Below are positions 1 to 8,394 of a stretch of DNA of 64,000 nt, piece by piece. Below the pieces are notes generated by a model. The model was not told the DNA's origin, searched no databases, and saw only the letters and a program-made list of their open reading frames with translations. The stretch is from Verrucomicrobiota bacterium (GTDB lineage: Bacteria > Verrucomicrobiota > Verrucomicrobiia > Chthoniobacterales > JAFAMB01), in contig JAFBAP010000109.1 in assembly GCA_019247695.1 (NCBI GenBank), positions 47,216-111,215 of the forward strand. Direction: 5' to 3'. The stretch's first letter is position 1. Every line of letters begins with the position of its first letter. The position numbers and the translations under genes were made by a program.

Positions 1-1272
1 CAGAAACTCTTTGACTTGATCGCACGCCGTTTTGTGGCCGTCTTTTTCCCGCCGGCCCAGCTCGAGGTGACGACCCGGATCACCCGCGTGGAAGGCGAAG
101 CCTTCAAGACTGAGGGGCGCGTCATCAAGGATCCGGGCTGGATGGCCGTGTACGGGCGCCAGGCGGCAGGCGAAAACGATCCCGAGACGCTGGTCGAAAT
201 CGTGCGCGGAGAACGCGTCCTGACCCGCTCAGCCGAGGTCAAGGAAAACCAGACCAAACCGCCGCCCCGCTTTACGGAAGCCACGCTGCTGTCGGCCATG
301 GAAAGCGCCGGCAAGCTCATGGAAGATGAGGAACTGCGCGAGGCCATGTCCGCCAAAGGCCTGGGCACGCCGGCCACCCGCGCGGCGATCATCGAAGGAC
401 TTCTGCAGGACGGCTATATCGCCCGCGAAGGCAAGGACCTCATCGCGACCTCCAAGGGCATCTCATTGATCACCTTGCTGCGCGGTATCGGGATTGACCT
501 GCTCTCATCGGCCGAACTCACCGGGGAATGGGAATATAAGCTTAAGCTCATGGAGCAGGGTAAGCTGGGGCGCTCCACCTTCATGGCCAACATCAAGGAT
601 CTGACGCGCGAAATCGTAAACCGCGCCAAGAGCTTTGAGAGCGATACCGTCGCGGGCAATTACGTAACGCTGGAGGTGCGCTGCCCGAACTGCGGCGCGG
701 CACACCTGAAAGAAGATTACCGCACCTACCACTGCGAATCGTGCGATTACCGGTTTTTCAAGAACATCGCGAGCCGTGAATTGAGCACGGAAGAGGCGAC
801 CGAATTGGTCCGGAACCGGAAGGTGGGTCCGTTGGAAGGGTTCCGCAGCAAGACCGGACGGCCTTTTTCCGCCGTGCTGGTGTTAAACGATGAAAACAAA
901 CCGGAGTTCGCCTTCGACGGAAACGGCCGCGCGGAAAGCGTGACCGTAGATCCGAAGGTTCACCTGGTAATCGGCAAATGCCAGATGTGCGCGGACGGTG
1001 AGGTGTGCGACGTCGGAACCGGTTACGTCTGCTCGAACGTGCCTTCGAAGAAATGCACGTTCAAGATGAGCAAGACCATCCTGCAACGCGAGATCCCGCC
1101 CGATCAGATGCGCAAGATGCTCGTGCAAGGAAAGAGCGACGTCGTCAAGGGCTTTATTTCCAAGAAGGGCCGCCCGTTTGATGCCGCGCTGCGCCTGGAA
1201 AAGGGCCGGATCGCGTGGGAATTCGCCAAGCGCCCGGCGCGTAAAGCCAAAAAGCCGGCACCGGCGCATTGA
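1..1272 (+). CDS. topB: DNA topoisomerase III, C-terminal part (5' end outside window)
   Basis: Type IA topoisomerase that relaxes or decatenates DNA through single-strand passage. The reading frame is open from base 1, so only the last ~423 codons are here; the Toprim domain and active-site tyrosine lie upstream of the window. Visible are the conserved KGLGTPATRAAIIEGL block (about bases 355-400) and a Cys4 zinc ribbon CPNC...CESC (about 682-745). Two copies of a C-terminal repeat with the pattern GF-SK-GRPF-A-L follow (about 838-885 and 1150-1195), separated by a second Cys cluster (CQMC...C...C). The wording of the GTPATR block and the C-terminal repeats fits TopB rather than TopA. A transposase remnant on the other strand begins 15 bases after the stop. 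Confidence 0.85.
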   Translation, partial: QKLFDLIARRFVAVFFPPAQLEVTTRITRVEGEAFKTEGRVIKDPGWMAVYGRQAAGENDPETLVEIVRGERVLTRSAEVKENQTKPPPRFTEATLLSAMESAGKLMEDEELREAMSAKGLGTPATRAAIIEGLLQDGYIAREGKDLIATSKGISLITLLRGIGIDLLSSAELTGEWEYKLKLMEQGKLGRSTFMANIKDLTREIVNRAKSFESDTVAGNYVTLEVRCPNCGAAHLKEDYRTYHCESCDYRFFKNIASRELSTEEATELVRNRKVGPLEGFRSKTGRPFSAVLVLNDENKPEFAFDGNGRAESVTVDPKVHLVIGKCQMCADGEVCDVGTGYVCSNVPSKKCTFKMSKTILQREIPPDQMRKMLVQGKSDVVKGFISKKGRPFDAALRLEKGRIAWEFAKRPARKAKKPAPAH

Positions 1273-1287
1273 AGTCCAGGTCAACCG

Positions 1288-1803
1288 TCAACCGTCGCGC
1301 CGTGCAGGAACTCCACGCAGGCCTGCCCGTCGCTTTCGGCCGCCCCGCGGTCCTTTTTTTCGTGGCACGGGCGCGGGACCTTCAGCCGCGCGCCGGCTGT
1401 TTTTCAGGTACTTGTAGACGGTCGCCAGCTTGACGGAGAGGCCACCTTCTTCCCGCAGCCAGCGCTGGGCGTCGGCGGCCCGGCGCAACTCACGCGCCTC
1501 GACCTTTTGGTTCAACGCCCGGGCCAACTCGGGCGAGAGCGCCGAAGCCGGCCCCTTGCCGCCTTCAGGCCGATGCAGCAGCCCGTCAAGACCGTCGGCC
1601 CGAAAGCGCTCTAACCAGCGCTGAATGCAAGAGCGGGCCCGGCCTAAGTGGGTGGCGATTTCTTCCAGAGTTAACTGGCCTTCCAGGCCGAGTTTGACGG
1701 CCAGGAGCCGCTCGCGCTGCCAGCCGGCCGGTTCACGTTTGAGCCGTTGGAGCACCTGGGCGGCTTGGCCGTGAGGATCGAGGTCGCCTCGTGGTCTTGC
1801 CAT
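1288..1803 (-). pseudogene. IS630-type transposase remnant, N-terminal HTH half, frameshifted
   Basis: Starts MARPRGDLDPHG and carries the N-terminal helix-turn-helix of IS630-family transposases (LTLEEIATHLGRARSCIQRW, then a winged part ending VYKYLK). After VYKYLK the frame is lost at a run of five T on the plus strand (1400-1404). Reading +1 from there restores a family-like continuation, TAGARLKVPRP then EKKDRGAAES. No DDE catalytic domain follows: similarity fades by about 1340 and the topB 3' end is reached. The gene is therefore both frameshifted and truncated. An upstream in-frame start at 1821 exists, but the ATG at 1803 gives the family-like N-terminus. No matching terminal inverted repeats were found. 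Confidence 0.75.
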
Positions 1804-1977
1804 GGCCCAGGATGACAGCATCCGGCGAAAAAGAAAGCCAAACTTTTACCCAGGCAACCATCTAATACCATTCAGACGGTTATCTTGGTGGAGTGTCGGC
1901 TCAAAGCATGTCGGCGCCGGCGGGTGCCCCGTACCCGGTTGAACCGGTCTTAGGCCCAACGGGCCGGGAGATCTTAG

Positions 1978-2363
1978 CCCAGGGTTTACCCCACTGCCAT
2001 TTAGTTAAGGGCCGGTGGATGGGGGCGCTCTCGTCCCGAAGGGACGGCTGAGGTTAGCCAGGGACTTCAGTCCCTGGACGGGGCATTTAAGAGGGAGCGC
2101 GTCCCGTCGGGACGCCTGAAACGCTGCCCCGCAGGGTGCCGGCTCCCAAACGGCCGGCCAAACCCGGCGCGACCCTCGGCTACCAAAACCCGAACGTCCC
2201 CCCAATCTTTGACGCCCGCCTTCAGGCGTCCCGAGGGGACGCGACCCCAGGGAACGCCCTCACAGGCACTAAAAGTACCTGCCTAACCTCGGCCGTCCCT
2301 GCGGGACCAAAGCAATACCCGGCCTTGTATCCGCAACTAAATGGCGGTGGGGTTTACCCTGGG
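1978..2363. mobile_element. MITE-like element, long imperfect inverted repeat
   Basis: The ends form a 29-bp inverted repeat with three mismatches (1978-2006 against 2335-2363; both contain CCATTTAGTT). The symmetry continues inward. GTCCCGAAGGGACGGCTGAGG (2031 onward; small palindrome GTCCC-GAA-GGGAC) is mirrored near 2287-2310, and CGTCCCGTCGGGACGCCTGAA (about 2099-2119) is mirrored by TTCAGGCGTCCCGAGGGGACG at about 2221-2241. Only the central ~90 bases are unpaired. No credible gene lies inside. Non-coding, nested palindromes and terminal repeats suggest a MITE or REP-type element; copy number elsewhere cannot be judged from this window. Confidence 0.6.
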
Positions 2364-2487
2364 TAACTGTTAAATCATGATCGAGCCCTCCTAAGGCGTC
2401 ACGTCCGTACGCCCATCCCAACAAACGCTCGCCCCGCCGGGTTGGATTTGCTGAAGGGGCGGCAGAACGCGTGGCTTACCGGTTGTG

Positions 2488-2520
2488 CCGCGACCGTCAG
2501 CGCGGCGCCGGCGTTGCGCA
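2488..2520 (-). pseudogene. Short fragment resembling trpD
   Basis: Bases 2488-2509 are identical to 3033-3054 inside the neighbouring trpD gene, and the flanking bases are similar. In translation the piece reads NAGAALTVA, the same motif as in TrpD. It lies about 500 bp downstream of the trpD stop in otherwise non-coding DNA. It may be a fragment of a partial duplication or a gene-conversion scar. The match is short, so chance is not fully excluded. Confidence 0.35.
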
Positions 2521-2575
2521 AGCTTGGCTTTTCGCGGCAAGGCCTTTAAGCTTCGGTTGTGAGCGGTTTGATTGA

Positions 2576-2767
2576 AATCCAGAGGCCATTGAGAAGCTTT
2601 CTGAGGAAAGGGCGGAGCTGCGCCAGTGGCTTGAGACCTATGAAGAGGACGGCATCGAGGAGTCGGGTGAATTGATGGCGGCCATTGAAGAAGGCATTCA
2701 CTCCTTAGAAGCGGAAGGTTTCGGCGTGCTGGCCGGATCCGCCGGATTGTTCATGGTAAGTACTTGA
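2576..2767 (+). pseudogene. Remnant of a small acidic protein, antitoxin-like in style
   Basis: An open stretch without an acceptable start encodes a charged helical peptide (EAIEKLSEERAELRQWLE, then an Asp/Glu-rich part) ending at TGA 2765-2767. A stop codon (2573-2575) directly precedes it, and the upstream bases read better one frame over, which suggests a 5' frameshift. The LSEERAELRQWLE pattern recalls N-termini of small addiction-module antitoxins. That is resemblance only, and no toxin partner is visible. The spacer from 2364 to 2916 holds otherwise nothing that I recognise apart from the trpD-like fragment. Confidence 0.35.
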
Positions 2768-2916
2768 TTGTGTAGCGCCTCAATGAAACCGAGAGGACTG
2801 TAGAAGCAGCGCGGTTCTGGCATGGCGCCAGAGGGCGGCTCAAGCTCTGATTCCGGCATACCACCGGGTGGCATGGCTCTAAGCCGGATGCTTTCCGTTT
2901 CGTACACGCCCGCGCG

Positions 2917-3996
2917 TCAGCCGATTTCCTCCCGATAAAATCGCTGGACGGTGTGCAACCGTTCCAGCGCCGCGCCTGAGTCGACCAGTTCAGCCGCCCG
3001 GCGCAACCCGTCCTCCACGCGCGGCGTGAGGCCCGCGACCGTCAGCGCGGCGCCCGCATTGAGCAGGACGAGATCCCGCCGCGGTCCCCGGTCCTGCCTG
3101 CCGAGAATCTGCAGCGCTGCCTGGGCGCTCGCGACCGGCCCCCCTGCCCGAAGTTCGTGCAGGCTTACCGGAGACAACCCGAATTGATCCGGAAACAGGC
3201 TGAACGGCGTTGCGGCTTCGCCCTTCACTTCGTAAACGAGCGTTTCACCCAGGGTGGAAATCTCATCCATCCCGGAACCGGCCGGCACATGGCCATGGAC
3301 GACCCACGCCCGGCGCCGTCCCAGGCGGGAAAGCGCCACCGCGTATTTTTCCAGGACCGTGGGCGCAAATACCCCTACCAATTGGTATTGCGGACGCGCG
3401 GGATTGAGCAGCGGCCCGAGCAGATTGAAAATGGTGGCGTGCCCTTGCTCGGCAAGCTTCCGCCGAATCGGGGCGACAATCCGGAAGGCCGGATGGTAAA
3501 GCGGCGCAAAAAGAAAGCCGAGTCCAGCCTCCTGCACGCAGCGTTCGACGACGTGAATCGGGCAATTGGCCGGGATGCCTAACTGTTCCAGCAGGTCGGT
3601 GCCGCCCGATTTTGAAGTGATGGCCCGGTTCCCATGTTTCAAGACCACCACCCCGGCCGCAGCCACGATGAAGCTGGCGATCGTCGACACATTAATCATT
3701 TCAAGACGGTCGCCCCCGGTTCCGCACAGATCCATGGTCGGCTGATCACCCAGCGGGAACCTTGGCCGGATCGCCAGCGAGGTAAAGGCCTCCGCGAAAT
3801 ACCCTAATTCTTCGCCGGTCTCCCCTTTGGTCTTGAGCGCCACCAAAAAGACCGCTTTATCCTCTTCCGAGACCGTCTCATCCGCGAGCTCGCGTGCCGC
3901 CACCCGGATTTCCTCGCGAGTGAGGTCCAGGTCCGCGATCAACCGTTCGGTAAGCCCCTCCAACGGAGAATGCTGCATGGAATCGGGCGTCGACAT
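2917..3996 (-). CDS. trpD: Anthranilate phosphoribosyltransferase
   Basis: Transfers phosphoribose from PRPP to anthranilate, the second committed step of tryptophan synthesis. The protein has about 359 residues, normal for the family. It shows the PRPP-binding GTGGD loop (DLCGTGGDRLEMINVST), the KHGNRAITSKSGG substrate loop followed by LLEQLGI, and NLLGPLLNPA. The start chosen is the ATG at 3996 (MSTPDSMQ); a longer frame to 4044 adds residues unlike the family. No other trp gene is next to it, so tryptophan genes are dispersed. Downstream lies a non-coding stretch carrying a short copy of part of this gene. Confidence 0.93.
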   Translation of the reverse strand: MSTPDSMQHSPLEGLTERLIADLDLTREEIRVAARELADETVSEEDKAVFLVALKTKGETGEELGYFAEAFTSLAIRPRFPLGDQPTMDLCGTGGDRLEMINVSTIASFIVAAAGVVVLKHGNRAITSKSGGTDLLEQLGIPANCPIHVVERCVQEAGLGFLFAPLYHPAFRIVAPIRRKLAEQGHATIFNLLGPLLNPARPQYQLVGVFAPTVLEKYAVALSRLGRRRAWVVHGHVPAGSGMDEISTLGETLVYEVKGEAATPFSLFPDQFGLSPVSLHELRAGGPVASAQAALQILGRQDRGPRRDLVLLNAGAALTVAGLTPRVEDGLRRAAELVDSGAALERLHTVQRFYREEIG

Positions 3997-4060
3997 CGCG
4001 TTGAATTGAGCCGAACCGACCTGAACCGTGCCACAGGCCGGCACAGGCCCTGCCTTCGGA

Positions 4061-4765
4061 TCAGGAACCGGCCGCCGAGAGCTTGATTTCGATTTCGGGC
4101 GGCATCGTCAGCTCCGTCAGACGCAACCTGGGCACGTCAAACCCATACTCATTTCGCGCCGCTTCGGTGACCTCAGGCAGGAGAAGCGCGCCGAGGTTCG
4201 CCACCTCGCGGTGCCATCGGTCCAGGCCGAGCCGGGCGTCGCGCGCCGATTTAATGATCAGGTTAACGATGCGCAACCGGACCGAATCACTGAACTCGTC
4301 CACCGAGAATGCCTGGTCGGCGCCGGCGACCTCGGTCAGAAAACGGCGCGGGTGCACAATCTGTGCGTCAAAATCACCCGCAAACCGGATCGGCACCCGT
4401 TCGTGGACGACGTTACCCCAAAAGATGGCTTGATAGGTCCGGAACGGCACATTCGAGATCAAACCCGTGTTCAGAAAATAAAGATCAAATTGAAACGGCT
4501 GCCCGGCACCGTAAGGCCAGATACTCAGCCGGTTGAGGATCGGCAGCGTTTCCTTGGCGAGGACGTGCTGCCCGGGGCCAAACTGGTCCCCGTATTCTCC
4601 ACGGTAGACCGACTGGGCAATTTGCTCCGGGCGAACGTGTAAAACCGCTCCCGGAGCAATCTTCCGGTCTCTGAAAGGGTAGCGGACCGAGATCAGGTCC
4701 GGGCGGGACCAATCCATCCGCAGTTCCCGGATCAACTCCTGATGAAAGAAACGGCCGAAGGGCAT
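4061..4765 (-). CDS. SPFH-domain (YdjI/Band_7_1-type) protein
   Basis: A 234-residue protein resembling the SPFH/virion-core-like YdjI family. It opens with a short segment rich in aromatic and acidic residues (MDWSRPDLISVRYPF), then the strand-rich SPFH core with GAVLHVRPEQIAQSVYRGE and FGPGQHVLAKETLPIL. An alpha/beta region runs to the end. Members of this family usually carry a zinc ribbon after the SPFH domain; here the protein stops at KLSAAGS and has none. Role unknown; SPFH proteins typically form membrane-associated oligomers. It lies 64 bp upstream of trpD on the same strand. Confidence 0.7.
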   Translation of the reverse strand: MPFGRFFHQELIRELRMDWSRPDLISVRYPFRDRKIAPGAVLHVRPEQIAQSVYRGEYGDQFGPGQHVLAKETLPILNRLSIWPYGAGQPFQFDLYFLNTGLISNVPFRTYQAIFWGNVVHERVPIRFAGDFDAQIVHPRRFLTEVAGADQAFSVDEFSDSVRLRIVNLIIKSARDARLGLDRWHREVANLGALLLPEVTEAARNEYGFDVPRLRLTELTMPPEIEIKLSAAGS

Positions 4766-5116
4766 GGCGGAACTTAGACGGTTGTACCTGGTTTAAGGCT
4801 CATCCCGAGCCGCCGGAAGATCTTCGTTTTTTTCTCTTTTCGCCAAATTGCAGTTAGGTCGGCTCGCATTTTCAGTCGGGGAATAACGCCCAGGGCGCCA
4901 AATGGTTCAGCCATGAAGATCAGAGCGGGATTCGCGGCCGGAGCACGGCAAAAAAATTCGTTACAGTTCGGCCCGGACCCCTGCGCCGGAGAGGATCGGA
5001 GATGGCCCCGAGGATGTCTAGTGGAAAAAGCGGGCACGGCGGTCCGGCGGGCACCGCGGATCTACAGAGAACGCAGAAAAGAGAACACCTCCACCGATTA
5101 CGCAGATTACACAGAA
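4766..5116. repeat. Spacer with degraded mosaic repeat (element 1)
   Basis: Bases 4766-5040 contain nothing I recognise. From about 5063 a degraded copy of the mosaic element begins: CGCAGAA-type units (ACAGAGAACGCAGAAAAGAG), then GATTACGCAGATTACACAGA. It is followed by GAGCTC and CCGGCACCCGG 7-mer-like units that run into the 3' end of the epimerase gene. Confidence 0.6.
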
Positions 5117-5980
5117 CTACAAACGCCGAGCTCCAAACTCTACCCGGCACCCGGCACTCGCAATCAACTCGGCCAACCCTTCCCGAAAGGACGGATACAC
5201 CGGCTGCCAACCCGCTGCCCGGAGCTTGCCGTTACTGACGGCTTTATTGGTCCACGCGCGTTTACGGTTGAAGTCGCGTGGCCCGAAGGGCGGCAGTGGC
5301 CGGTTAAGCCTGGCACAGACCCACGCAAACCACTCCCGTTGGCGCACCGGCTCATTGTCGACAACGTTATAGAGTCCGCCTGCGGCCCGTTGCGCCAGGT
5401 AAATGAGTGCGCCTGCCGCGTCAACCTGATGCAGATTGTTCAATAGGCGTTCACCAGCGCCCTCAAGTACGGCGGTGCCGTCGAACAGTTTGTCCAGTGG
5501 AATGCAACGGCCCGGCCCGTACAGCCCGGCCAGGCGGGCCACCGTGCCTCCGTGCGACAGCACGAGCCGCTCGGCTTCCAGCAAGATCCGGCCGGTTTCA
5601 CGTTCGGGCTCAGCCGGGGCGGCTTCATCCACAGTTAAACCGTCCTGCTGACCGTAAACCGAGGTCGAACTGCAAAACACCAGATGCCCGCAGCTTAAGC
5701 ATTGCAGGATGTTTCTGGTTCCTTCTAAGAATACCGCCCGGTATTCCGGGGCGCCGCCCCGGCCGGAACTGGCGCAATGAAACACAATTGAGTAGGAATG
5801 CTCCGGCAAACCGGCGAATGCTTCCGGCCGGCTGATGTCGGCGGCGCAGGTAAGGAAGGGTTCGGTCGCAGCGAGCCGCGCGGCGCTTTCGACCGATTTC
5901 GTAAGGGCCGTTACCCGAAACCCAAGTTCGCCGAGGCGCCTCGCCAGCAGCCCGCCCACAAATCCCGGACCGATGACCAA
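5117..5980 (-). CDS. NAD(P)-dependent epimerase/dehydratase-like protein (YeeZ type)
   Basis: Extended short-chain dehydrogenase fold of ~288 residues. The nucleotide-binding GxxGxxG is VIGPGFVGGLLARRL at the N-terminus, FCSSTSVYG supplies the Ser and Tyr of the active-site region, and ARLAGLYGPGR follows. The frame stays open upstream to 6124, but that part is translated mosaic repeat (NSELRTPNSELH). The TTG at 5980, immediately before VIGPGF, is the best supported start. The last ~12 residues (AGCRVEFGARRL) also come from repeat DNA, so both ends of the gene touch mosaic elements. Substrate unknown; YeeZ-like proteins are poorly characterised sugar-nucleotide-type dehydrogenases. Confidence 0.75.
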   Translation of the reverse strand: MVIGPGFVGGLLARRLGELGFRVTALTKSVESAARLAATEPFLTCAADISRPEAFAGLPEHSYSIVFHCASSGRGGAPEYRAVFLEGTRNILQCLSCGHLVFCSSTSVYGQQDGLTVDEAAPAEPERETGRILLEAERLVLSHGGTVARLAGLYGPGRCIPLDKLFDGTAVLEGAGERLLNNLHQVDAAGALIYLAQRAAGGLYNVVDNEPVRQREWFAWVCARLNRPLPPFGPRDFNRKRAWTNKAVSNGKLRAAGWQPVYPSFREGLAELIASAGCRVEFGARRL

Positions 5981-5987
5981 GGCGTGC

Positions 5988-6277
5988 TGTGAGTGTCGGG
6001 TATCGGGCGCCGAATGGAGCTCGGAGTTCGGGGTTCGGAGTTCGGAGTTCGGAGCGGCATCCCGGAGGATGGGTGCGCGTGCCAACCTTAGAGTCGCCGC
6101 CGGGATCCGCTTAATCTGTGTCAATCTGTGTAATCTGTGGATGATTCCTCTTTTCTGCGTTCTTCTGCGTGTTCTGCGGATATCCGCTCGCGAATCCGTT
6201 GCTTGAACTCGAGTGCCGGGAGACTCCTCTGAATGCTCTTAACCTGTGTAAATCTGTAGAATCTGTGGATGAATTTC
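5988..6277 (-). repeat. Mosaic repeat element 2 (reverse orientation)
   Basis: Read on the minus strand it runs CCGCAGAACACGCAGAA, CGCAGAAAAG, a CCACAGATTACACAGATT block, a core ending CACCCATCC, then about six CTCCGAA units and GGGTATCGGGC-type 7-mers. The CTCCGAA run (AGTTCGG on plus) is at about 6018-6058. A second CAGATT-type copy lies at 6240-6275, just downstream of the proA stop. The order of blocks matches the elements near 59.1 and 63.8 kb. Confidence 0.75.
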
Positions 6278-7543
6278 TTATGAGCGGATCTGGCCGGAAC
6301 CGCGCACGATGTACTTGTAGATCGTTAACTCTTCCAGACCCATCGGACCGCGGGCGTGTACCCGGTTGGTACTGATGCCGACCTCCGCCCCGAACCCGAA
6401 TTCGCCGCCGTCGTTGAAGCGGGTTGATGCATTCCAGAGGACGACCGAAGAATCCACTTCGCGAAGAAACTTGTCCGCGGCTTCCGGGTCCTCCGTCACC
6501 ACGGTGTCGGTGTGATGAGAACCAAAGCGCTCGATGTGTTCGATCGCTGCGGCAATGTCCGGCACCACGCGCACGGAGAGAATCAGATCGAGGTATTCGG
6601 TTCGCCAATCGTCTTCAGTGGCCGGCGTGACGTTTTCTCCCAGGATCTGCCGGGTCCGCTCATCCCCGCGCAACTCAACGCCCTTGGCGGCAAGCGCTTC
6701 CGCGCAGGATGGCAGAAAGGCGGCGGCGATCGCTTCGTGGACCAGCAACGTTTCCGCGGCGTTGCAAACCCCGGGGCGTTGGGCCTTGGCGTTTACGATG
6801 ATCCGCTCGGCCATGGCGAGGTTGGCGGCGCGATCGACGTACACGTGGCAGATCCCGTCATAGTGTTTGATCACGGGCATGCGGGCCAGGGACGTGACCG
6901 TCTCGATCAGGGAACGGCCTCCGCGCGGGATGATCAGGTCGATGTACCGGTCCATCTCAGCCATTGCCTGCACCGCGGCGCGATCGGTGATGGACACCAG
7001 TTGAAGGCTGTCGACCGGCAAACCCGCCTGGCCGCAGCCTTCCCGCAGCGCCCGGGCAATCGCCACGTTGGAGTGGATGGCCTCAGAGCCGCCGCGCAGG
7101 ATAATGGCGTTGCCCGTCTTCAGGCAAAGCGCGGCCGCATCGCTGGTGACGTTCGGCCGCGATTCATAGATGAAGCCGACGACGCCGATCGGCACGCGCA
7201 CTTTACTGATCTGCAGGCCGTTCGGGCGTTCCCATTGCCGGATGGTTTCGCCTACCGGATCGTGCAAATCGGCGATGTCACGCACGCTGTTCGCCATGAC
7301 GTGAAGCCGCTTCTCATTCAAACGCAGGCGGTCGACGGCGGCCGGCCCCAGCCCGGCAAGCTGGGCAGCCTGCAGGTCCTGGCCGTTTGCATCCAGGATT
7401 TGGGGCACCGACTGCTCAAGTGCGTCAGCCATGGCGAGCAAAGCGGCGGTTTTCTGTTCCGCCGTCACCCGCGCCAACAGGCGGGATGCCTGGCGAGCCC
7501 TGAATCCGATCTGGTCTAAGTCGTGGTAAATTTGAGTGACCAT
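6278..7543 (-). CDS. proA: Gamma-glutamyl phosphate reductase
   Basis: Reduces gamma-glutamyl phosphate to glutamate semialdehyde with NADPH in proline synthesis. At 421 residues it is full length. Family signatures are FIYESRPNVTSDAAALCLKTG, the catalytic cysteine in QRPGVCNAAETLL, and RFNDGGEFGFGAEVGIST near the C-terminus. The gene starts 23 bp after the proB stop on the same strand, forming a proBA operon in reaction order. The stop codon is followed directly by repeat DNA. Confidence 0.96.
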   Translation of the reverse strand: MVTQIYHDLDQIGFRARQASRLLARVTAEQKTAALLAMADALEQSVPQILDANGQDLQAAQLAGLGPAAVDRLRLNEKRLHVMANSVRDIADLHDPVGETIRQWERPNGLQISKVRVPIGVVGFIYESRPNVTSDAAALCLKTGNAIILRGGSEAIHSNVAIARALREGCGQAGLPVDSLQLVSITDRAAVQAMAEMDRYIDLIIPRGGRSLIETVTSLARMPVIKHYDGICHVYVDRAANLAMAERIIVNAKAQRPGVCNAAETLLVHEAIAAAFLPSCAEALAAKGVELRGDERTRQILGENVTPATEDDWRTEYLDLILSVRVVPDIAAAIEHIERFGSHHTDTVVTEDPEAADKFLREVDSSVVLWNASTRFNDGGEFGFGAEVGISTNRVHARGPMGLEELTIYKYIVRGSGQIRS

Positions 7544-7566
7544 CTTCTTTGACTACGTTTGACGAC

Positions 7567-8328
7567 TTACGGGGTGAATTTAGTTCCTACCGGTTTTCCG
7601 TCCACGATATCACTGAGCGCCCCTGGGCGGAACCCGCTGGCAATCACGCTTGGGATCCCGGCGTGCACCGCGAGTTTGACCGCCTGCAGCTTCGTGACCA
7701 TGCCCCCGCTGGAATAAACACCGGTATCGCGGGTAGCAAGGTTGCTGACGCTGTCGACGTCGCGCACCTCAGTAAGGCAATGGCCCTCCCGGTCGAGCAA
7801 CCCTTCCACGCTGGTGAGCAGGATGAGCAGGTCCGCCCGGCAAAGCACCGCCACTTCCGCAGAAAGCCGGTCATTGTCGCCGAACCGCAGTTCCTCCACC
7901 GCAACCGAGTCGTTCTCATTAATGATGGGCACCACCGAGCGGAACCGCAGCAGCCGTTCGAGGGTGTTGCGGGCGTTCCGGTAGCGCGTACGACTGTCCA
8001 GGTCCTGATGCGTAAGGAGCAGCTGCGCGACCCGCAGCTGGTGCCGTGCAAAAAGCGTCTCGTAAAGGAGCATCAACCGGGATTGGCCCACCGCGGCGCA
8101 CGCCTGGATGGAACTCAGGTCCTTGGGCCTTTCGGGCAAACCCAGCAGCATGAGCCCGGCGCCGACCGCTCCGCTGCTCACCAGGATGCACTCGTTACCT
8201 TCGATGATGAGTTCCGCAACTTCGGTCGTCAAACGTTCAAATTGCGCTGTGGCAAGCGTATTGCTGGCCGGTGCCGTGAGAATACCGGTACCGAACTTGA
8301 TCACCACCCGTTTGCGCTTATCAGACAT
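7567..8328 (-). CDS. proB: Glutamate 5-kinase, short form without PUA domain
   Basis: Phosphorylates glutamate to gamma-glutamyl phosphate. The amino-acid kinase fold is complete: VVIKFGTGIL at the N-terminus, LVSSGAVGAG, PIINENDSVAVEELRFGDND and GGMVTKLQAVKLA. The protein ends at ~253 residues (KPVGTKFTP), immediately after the kinase domain. The ~100-residue C-terminal PUA domain of the E. coli enzyme is absent; kinase-only ProB enzymes are known in other bacteria. It is first gene of proBA and is divergent from the AMP ligase across a 66-bp gap. Confidence 0.95.
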   Translation of the reverse strand: MSDKRKRVVIKFGTGILTAPASNTLATAQFERLTTEVAELIIEGNECILVSSGAVGAGLMLLGLPERPKDLSSIQACAAVGQSRLMLLYETLFARHQLRVAQLLLTHQDLDSRTRYRNARNTLERLLRFRSVVPIINENDSVAVEELRFGDNDRLSAEVAVLCRADLLILLTSVEGLLDREGHCLTEVRDVDSVSNLATRDTGVYSSGGMVTKLQAVKLAVHAGIPSVIASGFRPGALSDIVDGKPVGTKFTP

Positions 8329-8394
8329 GGAAGAGCAACACTATTGTCACGCGTTGACCGGAATGCCAGCCTTGGCGCATAGGTAACCCCGTTC

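Noticed and set aside
1396..1412. Programmed frameshift in the IS630 transposase
   Set aside because: The needed shift is +1 and no downstream catalytic domain follows, so simple decay is the better explanation.
2136..2366. Small frame inside the MITE-like element
   Set aside because: Lies across inverted repeats; the product is Pro/Gly-rich with no motif.
6512..7519. Long plus-strand frame opposite proA
   Set aside because: Shadow of proA; amino-acid composition rich in Arg, His and Gly and no motif.
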